64,000 nucleotides of DNA from Hysterangium stoloniferum. Taxonomy: Eukaryota; Basidiomycota; Agaricomycetes; Hysterangiales; Hysterangiaceae. The position numbers and the translations under genes were made by a program. The stretch is from NCBI GenBank assembly GCA_015178975.1, contig WHVD01000014.1:868001-932000 (forward strand), written 5' to 3'. The first letter of the stretch is position 1. Each line of letters opens with the position of its first letter. Below, piece after piece: positions 63,292 to 64,000 of the stretch. Below the pieces are notes generated by a model. The model had not been told where the DNA came from. It saw nothing but the letters and a program-made list of their open reading frames with translations, and did no database searches.

Positions 63292-64000
63292 AAGTAAGCA
63301 CTCTGTTTTCTTGACTTCACGCCTCTATCCACGTACTTTATTATTATTGTTGTTGTTTTTGCTATCGTTATCACTTTATTTTTATTTTTTGGAACTTTAT
63401 GAGCTGTGTAGGGCTGAGTGACGTTAAGCAAACTTGCTATATTTAACAAAGCACATCATCCTCGTGGAAATGACCCATGACACCACCCGTAAAACAAGGG
63501 CAGGAAGTACAGCCACAAGTTTGTCCGCTAAGAAAATTAAAGCAAAGGTTTATTAATATAAGATTGACGATACAAGGAACAAGGTTTCCCCCCTCGGCAA
63601 TGGCGAGTGCATTACCCAGAAATGAAAAGAAGTGCTTCCAGAGCTTCATTGTGTAAACAATTGGCTTTGGTTTCTCTGAAATATATTTTGTTAATTTCCG
63701 AGATATAAGCAATGCAGTCAGAACCAGAAAAAAAATCTGAACTTTTTTCAACAACCATGGTTTTGGCGTTTATAATGATAAGCGCCTACTGTCGCCGTTA
63801 TTTCTGAAGCTAAGCCATTTCTTGGCCATTTGCAGTAATTTATTTCATTCATTGAATCCTTTGGATGGCATGCGGAGGATATCCAAAGCAACGGAGAGCC
63901 TCATTGAAAATATCTTATGGCATCAAATAGACGTAAGAAACCAGATTCGGCATTTGAAAGTGATTCCTCCGAGTCGAAATAGGTACCTGCAATTGGACGA
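63292..64000. other. End of window, nothing firmly recognised
   Basis: A minus-strand frame at 63443-63754 has hydrophobic stretches and a short Cys cluster (CGCTSCPC), but no family can be named. Confidence 0.35.

Noticed and set aside
63443-63754. Metallothionein-like or membrane small protein
   Set aside because: Only one short Cys cluster, no conserved spacing and low-complexity hydrophobic sequence; not defensible.
1-64000. CRISPR array, prophage or bacterial-type operon
   Set aside because: No regularly spaced identical repeats, no polycistronic layout; abundant spliceosomal introns show a eukaryotic nuclear genome.

Overview
This window looks like a piece of a filamentous basidiomycete genome, most likely an agaricomycete (mushroom-forming fungus). 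Genes are split by many short GT-AG introns of about 49-81 nt. They include families that are expanded or typical in these fungi: a caspase-like peptidase, a dynamin-family GTPase, a CAP59/GT69 mannosyltransferase, an F-box protein, a DUF4112 protein and a Tvp38 membrane protein. The repeats are copia elements whose primer-binding site matches the anticodon region of initiator tRNA-Met, plus a Tad1-like LINE. Nothing looks bacterial or organellar. All exon joins were read by eye from splice motifs, reading-frame continuity and family motifs; no transcript data were available.

Region 1-5.4 kb holds a tiny 5'-truncated LINE insertion with a 14-bp target duplication, two paralogous zinc-finger-like genes (the second apparently frameshifted) and the 3' end of a Tad1-like LINE on the minus strand. 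Region 5.5-19.5 kb is dominated by transposons. It has an LTR relic with its primer site, a young and complete copia element (6603-11708; LTRs differ at 2 of 335 positions, TSD attat, polyprotein intact), a complete caspase-like gene (12855-14920), a gag-only non-autonomous LTR element (15450-17603, TSD acttg) with LTRs of 120 and 845 bp, a probable older LTR with a conserved hairpin, and a solo LTR (19311-19472, TSD gggat).

Region 20-36.5 kb is gene-rich on the minus strand: a GT69 mannosyltransferase, a SAP-domain membrane protein, a small secreted cysteine protein (plus strand), a 1008-residue dynamin-like GTPase in 12 exons, and an unknown gene carrying an in-frame tandem duplication of about 0.5 kb that made a chimeric exon. 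A CpG-poor stretch at about 32.4-33.6 kb looks like old repeat DNA.

Region 39-57 kb contains a broken copia fragment, a DUF4112 gene, an F-box gene, a Tvp38-like gene with a long repeated disordered tail, and two tandem MFS drug:H+ antiporter-like genes. The MFS genes share 13 exons with identical lengths for exons 1-11. The 3.5 kb between them has a tRNA-like (SINE-like) sequence and local repeats. The last 7 kb has one small disordered-protein gene and then mostly unrecognised AT-rich DNA, including a second copy of a dispersed repeat also seen at 38.1 kb.

There is no operon-like functional unit. The clearest stories are transposon biology (autonomous and gag-only elements sharing one priming strategy) and gene evolution by local duplication.
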